A stretch of 64,000 nt of DNA from DATCDE01 sp038252405 (GTDB lineage: Bacteria; Actinomycetota; Actinomycetes; Prado026): contig JBBSAJ010000009.1 of assembly GCA_038252405.1 (NCBI GenBank), positions 25,912 to 89,911 of the forward strand, given 5' to 3'. The notes beneath the pieces are model-generated. The model was not told the DNA's origin. It saw nothing but the letters and a program-made list of their open reading frames with translations, and did not search any database. Position 1 is the first letter of the stretch. Every line of letters begins with the position of its first letter. This document shows positions 1-6,949 of the stretch, in pieces. Position numbers and translations under genes: made by a program.

Positions 1-222
1 TACCGGCTGGCCGAGGACGGCACCATCGAGGACGCCGTCATCATCCCGCCGACGTCACAGAACCAGCCGAGCATCGAGGCGGACCTGCGCGGCTTCGTGC
101 AGGACCGGCTGGACCTGCCCGACGACGAGCTGACCCGCCAGTGCGAGCAGGCCATCCGCAACTACGACCCCTGCATCTCCTGTGCGACCCACTTCCTCGA
201 CCTGCACGTGGACCGCGCATGA
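1..222 (+). CDS. [NiFe]-hydrogenase large subunit, C-terminal end (partial)
   Basis: The frame is open from base 1 to TGA at 220-222 and holds the last 73 residues of a [NiFe]-hydrogenase catalytic subunit. The terminal DPCISCATH motif (DPCxxCxxH) carries the second pair of active-site cysteines that bind the Ni-Fe centre. Nine residues follow the His; in this family such a tail is cut off by a dedicated endopeptidase after nickel insertion, and the next gene encodes one. The Ser between the cysteines and the Thr-His resemble group 3 (bidirectional, NAD(P)- or F420-linked) enzymes, but with only the C-terminus visible the group is an inference. The N-terminus and partner subunits lie left of the window. 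The stop overlaps the start of the protease gene, so the two are co-translated. Confidence 0.92.
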   Translation, partial: YRLAEDGTIEDAVIIPPTSQNQPSIEADLRGFVQDRLDLPDDELTRQCEQAIRNYDPCISCATHFLDLHVDRA

Positions 223-692
223 CCCTCGTCATCGGTGTCGGCAACCCCGACCGCGGCGACGACGGCGTCGGCCCGGCGGTGGCGGCCCGGGTGGCTGCGC
301 TGGGGCTGTCCGGCGTCCGGGTGGCGCCGACCGTCGACCCGGCTCGGCTGATCGACGCGTGGGACGGCGAGTCGGACGTGGTCGTCGTCGACGCCGTCCG
401 GGTGGGCCTCGGCGACGGCCCCCGCGTGGTCTCGCTGCGGGTCGACGAGCAGCCGCTGCCGGGCTGGGCCGCCTGCGGAGGCACCCACGCGTTCAGCGTG
501 GCCTCGGCGATCGAGCTGTCCAGGGCACTGGGCCGGCTGCCCGAGCACCTCGTGGTCGTCGGGGTGGCCGGCTGCGACTTCAGCACCGGCCACGGGCTGT
601 CGTCGGACGTGCGGGGCCGGATGGATGCCGCCATCGAGTCCGTACGGGCCGCCGTCCACGGGGCCCACCCGACCCAGGGCGGGCCGGGCTGA
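219..692 (+). CDS. Hydrogenase maturation protease (HyaD/HybD/HoxW family)
   Basis: This 157-residue protein belongs to the nickel-dependent endopeptidases that remove the C-terminal tail of the hydrogenase large subunit. The N-terminus has the family signature GVGNPDRGDDGVG (residues 6-18). Asp15, Asp58 and His90 match the three nickel-sensing ligands known in HybD (Glu16, Asp62, His93). ATG at 219 overlaps the stop of the large-subunit gene (ATGA), and its own stop TGA overlaps the ATG of hypC, so translation of the three is coupled. Length is normal for the family (150-180). The substrate is almost certainly the subunit encoded just upstream. Confidence 0.93.
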   Translation: MTLVIGVGNPDRGDDGVGPAVAARVAALGLSGVRVAPTVDPARLIDAWDGESDVVVVDAVRVGLGDGPRVVSLRVDEQPLPGWAACGGTHAFSVASAIELSRALGRLPEHLVVVGVAGCDFSTGHGLSSDVRGRMDAAIESVRAAVHGAHPTQGGPG

Positions 693-922
693 TGTGCCTG
701 GGCCGGATGTGCCGCGTCGTCGAGGTGCCCGGCGACGGGACGGTGGTCGTCGACGACGCCGGCCGGTCGCACCGGGTCGCCGCGGTGGCGCTGGCCCAGC
801 CGCCCGTGGTGGGGGAGTGGCTGCTGGTCTACGCCGGGATCGCCCTCGAGCGGCTCGGCGAGCAGGAGGTGCGCGACACGCTCGCGCTGCGGAACGGCGA
901 ACGAGGAGAGGGACCGACATGA
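692..922 (+). CDS. hypC: HypC/HybG-type hydrogenase assembly chaperone
   Basis: A 76-residue protein starting MCLG, as in HypC, whose Cys2 (after Met removal) holds the Fe(CN)2CO unit while it is moved with HypD to the apo-large subunit. It has the small beta-barrel pattern of the family: a hydrophobic strand (VVVDD), then VGEWLLVYAGIALERL, matching the usual V-G-D-Y-V-L-V-H-x-G-x-A. The Pro normally found at position 6 (MCxxxP) is replaced, here MCLGRM, which is unusual but seen in divergent members. It overlaps the protease gene by one base and the following transporter gene by four (ATGA). HypA, B, D, E and F are not in the window. Confidence 0.88.
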   Translation: MCLGRMCRVVEVPGDGTVVVDDAGRSHRVAAVALAQPPVVGEWLLVYAGIALERLGEQEVRDTLALRNGERGEGPT

Positions 923-1836
923 CGCGTCGAGCCGGGGTCGTCCTGGCGCTGGTCGCCGCCGCAGTCAGCGGCGTGGCGGTGTTCATCAACGCCTACGGGG
1001 TCAAGGCCGTGGGCGATGCCACCGTCTACACCACCGCCAAGAACCTGGTGGCGGCACTGCTGCTGGGCGCGGTCTTCGCCGTGTCGGTCGGCCGGCGTGA
1101 GCCGTCGGCTCGGCGGGCGCCGCGGACACCGCTGACCCGTGCGCAGCTGGCCGGGCTGGTTGCCATGGGCATCGGCGGCAGCGTGCCGTTCGTGCTGTTC
1201 TTCGAGGGGCTGCTGCGTGCGTCGTCGGTGCACGCCGCGTTCCTGCACAAGACGCTCGTGCTGTGGGTGGCCCTGCTCGCCGTGCCGCTGCTGAGGGAGC
1301 GGCTGACCTGGGCGCACGGGGTCGCGATCGGGCTGCTGCTGGTCGGGCAGACCGTGCTCGTGGGCGGCGTCGCCGAGTCGTTCGGCCCCGGCGAGGCGAT
1401 GATCCTCGCGGCGACCATGCTCTGGGCCCTGGAGACCGTGCTGGCCAAGTGGCTGCTCGGCGGGCTGTCCTCGTGGACCGTCGGCGTGACCCGGATGGGC
1501 CTGGGCTCGCTCGTCCTGCTCGCCTGGGTCGGGGTGACCGGCCGGTTGGGCGCCCTGGTCGCCCTGGACGCCGCCCAGTGGGGCTGGGTGCTGCTCACGG
1601 GGGCAGTGCTGGCCACCTACGTCGGGCTGTGGCTGGCCGCGCTGGCCCGGGCGCAGGCCGTCGACGTGACCGCCGTCCTGGTGCTGGCCGCCGTCATCAC
1701 CGCCGTCCTCGCGGCGCTGGTCAACGGGACGACGTTGCAGCCGGTCGGGCTGCTGCTCGTGCTGGCCGGTGGCGCGCTGGCCGCCGCCCGGCTGCGCCCG
1801 GCCGCCGGCGTCGCGGTCGACACGGCTGGGGCCTGA
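919..1836 (+). CDS. EamA/DMT-family transporter
   Basis: This 305-residue protein is almost entirely hydrophobic with about ten predicted membrane helices arranged as two EamA repeats, typical of the drug/metabolite transporter superfamily. A conserved Pro-rich helix (GIGGSVPFVLFFEGLLR) and the charged loop after 'PLLRERL' are characteristic of this family. It follows hypC with an ATGA overlap, which places it in the hydrogenase operon. Substrate cannot be read from sequence; a role in metal or metabolite export linked to hydrogenase assembly is speculation from context only. It is probably cytoplasmic-membrane located with cytosolic termini. Confidence 0.87.
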   Translation: MTRRAGVVLALVAAAVSGVAVFINAYGVKAVGDATVYTTAKNLVAALLLGAVFAVSVGRREPSARRAPRTPLTRAQLAGLVAMGIGGSVPFVLFFEGLLRASSVHAAFLHKTLVLWVALLAVPLLRERLTWAHGVAIGLLLVGQTVLVGGVAESFGPGEAMILAATMLWALETVLAKWLLGGLSSWTVGVTRMGLGSLVLLAWVGVTGRLGALVALDAAQWGWVLLTGAVLATYVGLWLAALARAQAVDVTAVLVLAAVITAVLAALVNGTTLQPVGLLLVLAGGALAAARLRPAAGVAVDTAGA

Positions 1837-1842
1837 GCGGCC

Positions 1843-2607
1843 ATGGAGTCCGGCCCGCTGCTGTTCGCGCGTTTCGCCTACCCGCCGAACGCACTGGGCT
1901 ACTGCGGTCCGGACGGCTCCGGCGAGCTGCTCGAGCGGACGGCGTCCGCGGACGGCGGCCAGGACATGCGCCGGCTGGCCCGCGGGTTCGAGGGCGCCTG
2001 GCCGTACCTGGAGCTGATCGCGCACGAGAACGGTCTGGGCGACCCACTCGACCCGCGCGTGGTGGAGGCGTACTGGATCGGCAACGGGCTGCTGGACCGG
2101 GTCCGCGGCCCGGCCTTCCGCGGCTCGCTCGAGGACCGGTTCCGGCCACGGGTGGGGCGTGCGGTGGGCCACGTGCTGGACCCGGTGGCCGGCGGCGGCG
2201 TGCCGCACCACGCGTTCCACGTGTTCGGGGTGTTCCCCTGGGTCGGGCTGCTGCGCGGCGGTGTTGTCGACGAGCCGCTGCGGGTGCTCGACCGGTGCCG
2301 GATCCGGTGGGCCCGGGTCGACGCGGTCGTCGGTGACCGCGCGGTGGTCCGGTCCCGGCCGCTGGAGTGGCGCGACGGGCGGCTGCTGCTCGGCGCGCCC
2401 GCGGTGGAGGAGGTCACGGTGGCCGAGGCGGGCCGCTCCCTGGCCGCGGGGCTGGCGCCCGGGGACCTGGTGGCCTGCCACTGGGACTGGGTGTGCACCC
2501 GGATCACCGTGGCCCAGGCCACCCAGCTGCGCCATCGGACCGCCCAGGTTCTCGCCGCCGTCCAGCCGGTCAGGGTGACGACGGCGTATACATCGTCGTC
2601 ACCCTGA
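1843..2607 (+). CDS. DUF6390 family protein, hydrogenase-associated
   Basis: A 254-residue soluble protein that I recognise as DUF6390, a family found beside hydrogenase genes in actinobacteria; function unknown. Conserved-looking features are an N-terminal FARFAYPPNALGYCGPDG stretch (residues 8-25), a 'PHHAFHVFGVFPWVGLLR' motif (His-rich) near residue 120, and a 'CHWDWVC' motif near the C-terminus, so metal or cofactor binding by His/Cys/Trp is possible. It starts six bases after the EamA stop. The last twelve residues and the stop codon are encoded inside the hairpin at 2569-2608, so the native C-terminus was probably replaced or extended when that element arrived. Confidence 0.75.
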   Translation: MESGPLLFARFAYPPNALGYCGPDGSGELLERTASADGGQDMRRLARGFEGAWPYLELIAHENGLGDPLDPRVVEAYWIGNGLLDRVRGPAFRGSLEDRFRPRVGRAVGHVLDPVAGGGVPHHAFHVFGVFPWVGLLRGGVVDEPLRVLDRCRIRWARVDAVVGDRAVVRSRPLEWRDGRLLLGAPAVEEVTVAEAGRSLAAGLAPGDLVACHWDWVCTRITVAQATQLRHRTAQVLAAVQPVRVTTAYTSSSP

Positions 2608-2608
2608 C
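2569..2608. repeat. Palindromic hairpin element, copy 1 (convergent-gene terminator)
   Basis: Two perfect 15-base arms, GTCAGGGTGACGACG (2569-2583) and its complement (2594-2608), flank a 10-base loop GCGTATACAT. It sits exactly where two convergent genes end, and both stop codons lie inside it: TGA 2605-2607 on + and TCA 2599-2601 (TGA on -). The hairpin probably acts as a bidirectional terminator. Related copies lie at 4753, 6844 and 30791, so it is a dispersed repeat rather than a one-off terminator. Confidence 0.9.
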
Positions 2609-3810
2609 AGGCTGCTGTCGAAGAACGCGGTGACCCGCGCGGTCCACGCGTCCCGGTGCTGGGCCAGGCCCGCGGTGTGCGGGGTGTCCGGCAGCTCCCA
2701 CAGGCTCACGGTCGACGGCGCCACCGCCTGCAGCGCCCGGGCCGCCGAGACCTCTCCCTCACCCGCGATCAGCAGCAGCGGCCGGGGGGCCACGGCGGCG
2801 ACGGCCTCCCGCTGGGGCAGCGGGGTCGGCGCCCGGGTGAGCAGCCGGGCGGTCGCGAAGCTGATCACGTCGACGGCCCGCTCGGTGAGCCCCTCCAGCC
2901 GATGTGGCCGCTGCGAGGTGTCGGCGGGCAGCTTCGGCTGCACCCCCTCCGCGACGACGGCGCGGATCCGGGAGTCGGTCGCGGCGGCGTTGATCGCCTG
3001 CTCGCCGCCCATGGACAGCCCCAGGACGCCGATCCGGCCGGGCTCGACGTCCGGCCTGGACTCCAGGTAGGAGACGGCCGCGGCCACGTCGAGGTCGCCC
3101 CACCAGCCGAAGTCCATGCCCGCCCCGCCGCTGCGCCCGTGCCCGCGGTCGTCGTAGAGCAGCACGCCGTAGCCGTGCCCGGCGAGCACGGCGGCCTGGT
3201 CGAGGACGCCGGAGCGGGTGGAGCCCGACCCGTGCAGCACGGCGACGGCGGCACCGTTCGTGGAGGGGATGTACCAGCCGGACAGCGGCACCCCGTCGGC
3301 GGTCGTGAAGGAGGCCTCGGCGAAGGGCAGGTCGAGATAGGCCGGGGTTCGGTTGCCTACGTCGGTCGGTGCCGGGTTGGTCCCGGCGACCGCCGGCGTC
3401 ACCGGGACGAGCACGAACTGGAACAGCAGGAACGCGACGGGTAGTGCGGCCAGCCGCCACCAGCCGGGCAGCAGCCGGGTCAGCCGCCACCCGCCGATCC
3501 CGAGGAGCACCAGCCCGCTGGCCAGTGCCGCGAGCCCGGCCGCCGAGCTGAGGACCAGCCCGGCCTTGGCCAGGTGCACGGCCCCGATCCCGACACCGGC
3601 CACTGCGCCGAGCACGCCCAGGGCGAGGGCGACCGCTCCGACGACGGCGTCACCGGCCCGGCGGACCAGCAGGACGACGCCGAGCGTGAGCAGCCCCACC
3701 ACGGCCAACCGCAGGGCCAGCCAGGCCCAGCTGCCCTGACGACCGACGAGCACGGCCAGGCTCACACCCAGCACCTCGCTGGCTCCCTGCACCCACCCGC
3801 GGACCGTCAC
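2599..3810 (-). CDS. Membrane-anchored alpha/beta hydrolase
   Basis: 403 residues. The first ~140 form five to six membrane helices; the rest is an alpha/beta-hydrolase domain. The nucleophile elbow is GLSMGG, the oxyanion motif is LHGSGSTRSG, the 'YDDRGHGRSGG' loop is typical of the superfamily, and a C-terminal 'PDTPHTAG' supplies the candidate catalytic His. Substrate is unknown; esterase or serine peptidase-like activity near the membrane is inferred. GTG at 3810 overlaps the stop of the small upstream ORF (GTGA), and that ORF overlaps the DinB gene, so the three form one translationally coupled unit. Its stop codon lies within the hairpin at 2569-2608 and overlaps the convergent DUF6390 gene by 9 bases. 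Confidence 0.85.
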   Translation of the reverse strand: MTVRGWVQGASEVLGVSLAVLVGRQGSWAWLALRLAVVGLLTLGVVLLVRRAGDAVVGAVALALGVLGAVAGVGIGAVHLAKAGLVLSSAAGLAALASGLVLLGIGGWRLTRLLPGWWRLAALPVAFLLFQFVLVPVTPAVAGTNPAPTDVGNRTPAYLDLPFAEASFTTADGVPLSGWYIPSTNGAAVAVLHGSGSTRSGVLDQAAVLAGHGYGVLLYDDRGHGRSGGAGMDFGWWGDLDVAAAVSYLESRPDVEPGRIGVLGLSMGGEQAINAAATDSRIRAVVAEGVQPKLPADTSQRPHRLEGLTERAVDVISFATARLLTRAPTPLPQREAVAAVAPRPLLLIAGEGEVSAARALQAVAPSTVSLWELPDTPHTAGLAQHRDAWTARVTAFFDSSLSG

Positions 3811-3905
3811 CCCAGGCTCGCCGTCCCTTCGCGCCCGGCGGGCCGGACGCCGCGTGCGGCCAGCCTGCCAGCCCGGACGACGTAGCGGCGAGGGTCCAAG
3901 GTCAT
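3807..3905 (-). CDS. Small ORF (32 aa) coupled between DinB and hydrolase genes
   Basis: A 32-residue, Arg-rich peptide (begins MTLDPRRYVVRAGR). Its ATG overlaps the stop of the DinB gene (ATGA, 3902-3905) and its TGA overlaps the GTG start of the hydrolase (GTGA, 3807-3810). A four-base overlap at both ends is what real coupled genes look like and would let ribosomes pass from DinB to the hydrolase. No homology is recognised. It could be a true small protein or only a translational bridge. Confidence 0.5.
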   Translation of the reverse strand: MTLDPRRYVVRAGRLAARGVRPAGREGTASLG

Positions 3906-4444
3906 GGGGCCAGCCGGCGGTACCCGATGGTCACGTCGTGCACGTGGTGGGCGGGGTCGTGCAGCAGGTACCGGGCGAACGACTCGACCGTGAAGTACGC
4001 GCCGTCGCTGCGGCGACCGGTCCGCTGCCACGCGGCTCCGGTCACCTGGGCCAGCCGGGCGGCCAGCGCCGTGGCAGCGGCGGTGAGCTCGGCGGCGACG
4101 GTGGCCGGGTCCTGGCGGGCGTAGTCGTCCTCGACGGCGGTGGCGTCCTGGTCCCAGTTGGCGAGCAGCGGGTCGCCCTCGGCCAGCATCCGGGCCAGCC
4201 GATGGTCGAACAGCCGGTACACGTCGCGCACGTGACAGGCGTACTCCAGCCCGGACCACACGTCCGGGGCCGGCCGCCGGCGGGCCCGGTCGGTGTCGGC
4301 CAGCAGGTCCGGCCACGCCTCGGCGGTCTGCCGCAGGGCGCCGACCAGCCGCTTCCGGGGGACCGCGCCGACGTCCGCGCCACACTCGGGGCAGGGCCGG
4401 TCCAGCACCCAGGTCCAGTCCTTGGTGTCGGGAGTGACCGCCAT
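3902..4444 (-). CDS. DinB-family protein
   Basis: 180 residues with the DinB four-helix-bundle pattern: 'WSGLEYACHVRDVYRLFDHRLARML' (about residues 63-87) and a C-terminal 'LLHDPAHHVHDV' (about 162-173), which give the three His ligands of the usual divalent-metal site. An N-terminal CPECG suggests an extra zinc-type Cys pair. Members of the family are metal- and thiol-dependent transferases (for example mycothiol or bacillithiol S-transferases); the thiol here is not knowable. The ATG is preceded 8 bases upstream by TAGGGT, a likely -10 box, so the mRNA is close to leaderless. It heads the operon with the small ORF and the hydrolase. Confidence 0.85.
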   Translation of the reverse strand: MAVTPDTKDWTWVLDRPCPECGADVGAVPRKRLVGALRQTAEAWPDLLADTDRARRRPAPDVWSGLEYACHVRDVYRLFDHRLARMLAEGDPLLANWDQDATAVEDDYARQDPATVAAELTAAATALAARLAQVTGAAWQRTGRRSDGAYFTVESFARYLLHDPAHHVHDVTIGYRRLAP

Positions 4445-4498
4445 GGCCCGCGACCCTAGCGCTGTCCGTTGCTCGGCCCCGCCCCGGGAGCCGGCTGG

Positions 4499-4764
4499 CT
4501 AGGGTGGCCCGCGGACGACGTCGACCTTGACTTCCCCGCCGTCGTGGGCTCCCGCGAGCGGCTCTGGTCGGTCTACGGGGCGGTCTGGGGCTGGCCGCCC
4601 GAGACCGTGACCCTGGAGCAGGACCGCGCGGACCTGGCCCACCATGAGGCCGAGATCGCCGCTCGGCAGTCGTCAACTACGCGCTGTTCGACGCCGCCGA
4701 GACCGTCCTGCTGGGCTGCGTGTACCTCGACCTGGTCGGCTCCGACGTCGATCTGTCAGGGTGA
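4499..4764 (+). pseudogene. Truncated GNAT N-acetyltransferase remnant
   Basis: In frame from about 4510, residues DLDFPAVVGSRERLW and 'WGWPPETVTLEQDRADLA' match the N-terminal half of an actinobacterial GNAT acetyltransferase family. After 'EIAARQS' (near 4671) one base is missing; the next frame continues with FNYALFDAAETVLLGCVYLD, so a single-base deletion is visible. The N-terminal start is absent and the C-terminal acetyl-CoA-binding half is missing: the coding trace ends in the hairpin at 4753, which supplies a TGA. It is not expected to make a working enzyme. Confidence 0.8.
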
Positions 4765-4796
4765 CGACGGTCCATAGGTCGTCGTCACCCTGACAG
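4753..4796. repeat. Palindromic hairpin element, copy 2
   Basis: Perfect 17-base arms, CTGTCAGGGTGACGACG (4753-4769) and its complement (4780-4796), around loop GTCCATAGGT. The arms are identical to copy 1 apart from two extra base pairs at the base. It lies at the broken end of the GNAT remnant and upstream of the acyltransferase gene. It may still terminate transcription, but its position at a gene breakpoint suggests arrival by insertion or recombination. Confidence 0.9.
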
Positions 4797-4972
4797 GTCG
4801 ATGGGCGTTGCGCTGGTGGCTCGGGGTCGGCGAATGAGGCACAGTAGGAACCGGACAAATACCCCATCGCCCGCTGGGCCGCGCACGCACCAGGAGCCCC
4901 GTCATCGCCACCGCCGCCCCGGCCCGGGACAGGGTCCCCGAGCCGGGGACGGCGACGCGTGGGCTGCGCCGG

Positions 4973-6835
4973 ATGCCGGCCCTGGACGGCCTGCGGGCCC
5001 TCGCGGTGGTCGCCGTCCTGCTGTACCACGCCGACGTGTCGTTCGTGCCCGGCGGCTTCCTGGGCGTGGACGTGTTCTTCGTGCTCAGCGGGTTCCTGAT
5101 CACCGCGCTGCTCCTGCGCGAGCTGGGTCGCCGGGGCCGGATCGGGTTCGGGGCGTTCTACCTGGGCCGGGCCAGGCGGCTGCTGCCCGCCCTGTCCGTG
5201 CTGCTGTTGGTGGTGGCGCTGGCGGCCGCGTTCGTGGTGCGAGACGCCGCGAGCACGGTGCGCACCGACCTGCTGGCCGCCGTCGGCTATGTCGCCAACT
5301 GGTGGTTCGTCGTCAAGGAGTCGTCGTACTTCGAGGGTCTGGGCCGGCCCCCGATGCTGCAGCACCTGTGGTCGCTGTCGGTGGAGGAGCAGTTCTACCT
5401 GCTCTGGCCGGTGGCCGCCCTGCTGGCCCACCGCTGGCGGCGGGCGCGCGGCGTGCTCATCGTGGCCGGGGGCGGAGCGCTGGCCTCGACGCTGCTCATG
5501 GCCTGGCTGTCGGTACGCGGCGGGTACCCGGTCCCCAACGACCCGAGCCGGGTCTACTTCGGCACCGACACGCACGCCATGGGGCTGCTCGCCGGTGCCG
5601 CGCTGGCCTGCGTGTGGCAGACCTGGCAGCCGGACGGCGTGCGGCTGACCGAGCGTGGCCGGATCGCGCTGGAGGTCGCCGGACTGGTCGGCCTGAGCGG
5701 GGTGGTGGCGGCGTTCCTCGCCGTCGACGCCTACTCGACCGCGCTGTACCGGGGTGGGTTCCTGGTGCTTTCGGTGGGGACCGCGGCCCTGGTGGCGGCG
5801 ATCAGCCAGCCCGAGACGCAGCTGTCCCGCCTGTTCGCCTGGGCGCCGCTGCGCTGGGTGGGGGAGCGCTCGTACGGGATCTACCTGTGGCACTGGCCGG
5901 TGTTCCTGGTCACCCGCCCCGGCCTCGACCTGCCGTGGGACGGTGGCTGGCTGCTGGCAGCGCGCATCGGGCTGGTCGTGGGGATCGCCGAGCTGTCCTA
6001 CCGCTACGTCGAGATGCCGATCCGACGCGGTGCGCTGGCACGGGCGTGGCGGTCGTGGACGCAGCGCCCGGCGGCCGAGGCCCGGCGGCGGGGGATCGGT
6101 GCGGCGCTGGGCGCGGTCACCGCTGCCGTGCTGCTGGCGGCCACCGTGAGCGGCCTGGTGCACGCGCCGTCGGCGGACAGCAGCGCCCTGGCCCGCGAGC
6201 TGCAGCGGATCGGCTCCACGCTGCCGACCGGCGACCCGACGGACGGCCCGCCGGGCACCGCCCAGCCCACCCCGACGCCGACCAGCACCGCGCCGGCCGG
6301 GGCCGGTCCGGCGGCTCCCACCCCGGTGGCCCGCACCCTGATGGCCGCCCCTCCGGCCGTGCCGGTCGTCGTGCAGCCGGTCACCGCCGTGGGGGACTCG
6401 GTGCTGCTCGGCGCCGCACCCGCGATGCTGGCCCAGTTCCGGGCCGTGGTCATCGACGCCCACATCAGCCGCCAGCCGCGCGAGGTGTTCGACGAGGTGC
6501 GGGCCCTCAAGAAGGCGGGTCGGCTGGCGGCCGTGGTCGTCGTGCACGCCGGCACGAACGGCCTGGTCACCACCAAGGACCTCTCGGCGCTGCTCACCGA
6601 CCTCAAGGACCGAGGTCGGGTGGTCCTGGTGAACACCGCCGCCGACCGCAGCTGGCGCGCCTACAGCGACCGCAGCTTCGCCCTGGTCGTGCCGCATTTC
6701 CCGAACGTGGTGCTGGTCGACTGGAACGCCCTGTCGGCGGGGCACCGGGACTGGTTCGTCTCGGACGGCGTCCACCTCACCAAGGACGGCGCCCGCGCCT
6801 ACGCCGCCGCGATCGCCGCGGCCGTCACGGGCTGA
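4973..6835 (+). CDS. OafA-type membrane acyltransferase with C-terminal SGNH domain
   Basis: 620 residues. Residues 1-350 are an acyltransferase-3 domain of about ten helices with 'PALDGLRALAVVAVLLYHA' at the start, 'GFLGVDVFFVLSGFLIT', the R-x-R-like 'RARRLLPAL' and 'HLWSLSVEEQFYLLWP'. A Pro/Thr linker follows, then a periplasmic SGNH domain (GDSVLLG near 480; 'DGVHLTKDGARAY' near the end). This architecture transfers acyl (often acetyl) groups to cell-surface sugars or peptidoglycan. The frame is open upstream to about 4838, with family-like residues just before Met1 but no ATG/GTG; ATG 4973 is the first usable start and lacks a clear ribosome-binding site, so the true start is uncertain. 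Confidence 0.87.
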   Translation: MPALDGLRALAVVAVLLYHADVSFVPGGFLGVDVFFVLSGFLITALLLRELGRRGRIGFGAFYLGRARRLLPALSVLLLVVALAAAFVVRDAASTVRTDLLAAVGYVANWWFVVKESSYFEGLGRPPMLQHLWSLSVEEQFYLLWPVAALLAHRWRRARGVLIVAGGGALASTLLMAWLSVRGGYPVPNDPSRVYFGTDTHAMGLLAGAALACVWQTWQPDGVRLTERGRIALEVAGLVGLSGVVAAFLAVDAYSTALYRGGFLVLSVGTAALVAAISQPETQLSRLFAWAPLRWVGERSYGIYLWHWPVFLVTRPGLDLPWDGGWLLAARIGLVVGIAELSYRYVEMPIRRGALARAWRSWTQRPAAEARRRGIGAALGAVTAAVLLAATVSGLVHAPSADSSALARELQRIGSTLPTGDPTDGPPGTAQPTPTPTSTAPAGAGPAAPTPVARTLMAAPPAVPVVVQPVTAVGDSVLLGAAPAMLAQFRAVVIDAHISRQPREVFDEVRALKKAGRLAAVVVVHAGTNGLVTTKDLSALLTDLKDRGRVVLVNTAADRSWRAYSDRSFALVVPHFPNVVLVDWNALSAGHRDWFVSDGVHLTKDGARAYAAAIAAAVTG

Positions 6836-6843
6836 CCCGGCAC

Positions 6844-6877
6844 TTGTCAGGGTGAGGACGGACTCACCGCCGTCCGT
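6844..6877 (+). repeat. Degenerate palindromic hairpin element, copy 3
   Basis: The left arm TTGTCAGGGTGAGGACGG (from 6844) matches copy 4 at 30791, but the right arm is lost. Only a short CGGAC/GGACGG-type stem remains with the following CCGTCCG. It lies 9 bases after the stop of the acyltransferase gene and still could act as a weak terminator. It is a decayed member of the same repeat family. Confidence 0.7.
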
Positions 6878-6949
6878 TCCGCGACGACGCGGCCCGGCCA
6901 CAAGGGACGAGTGATCCGATTTCGGCCGGTCAGGCGGCAGGATGCCCCC

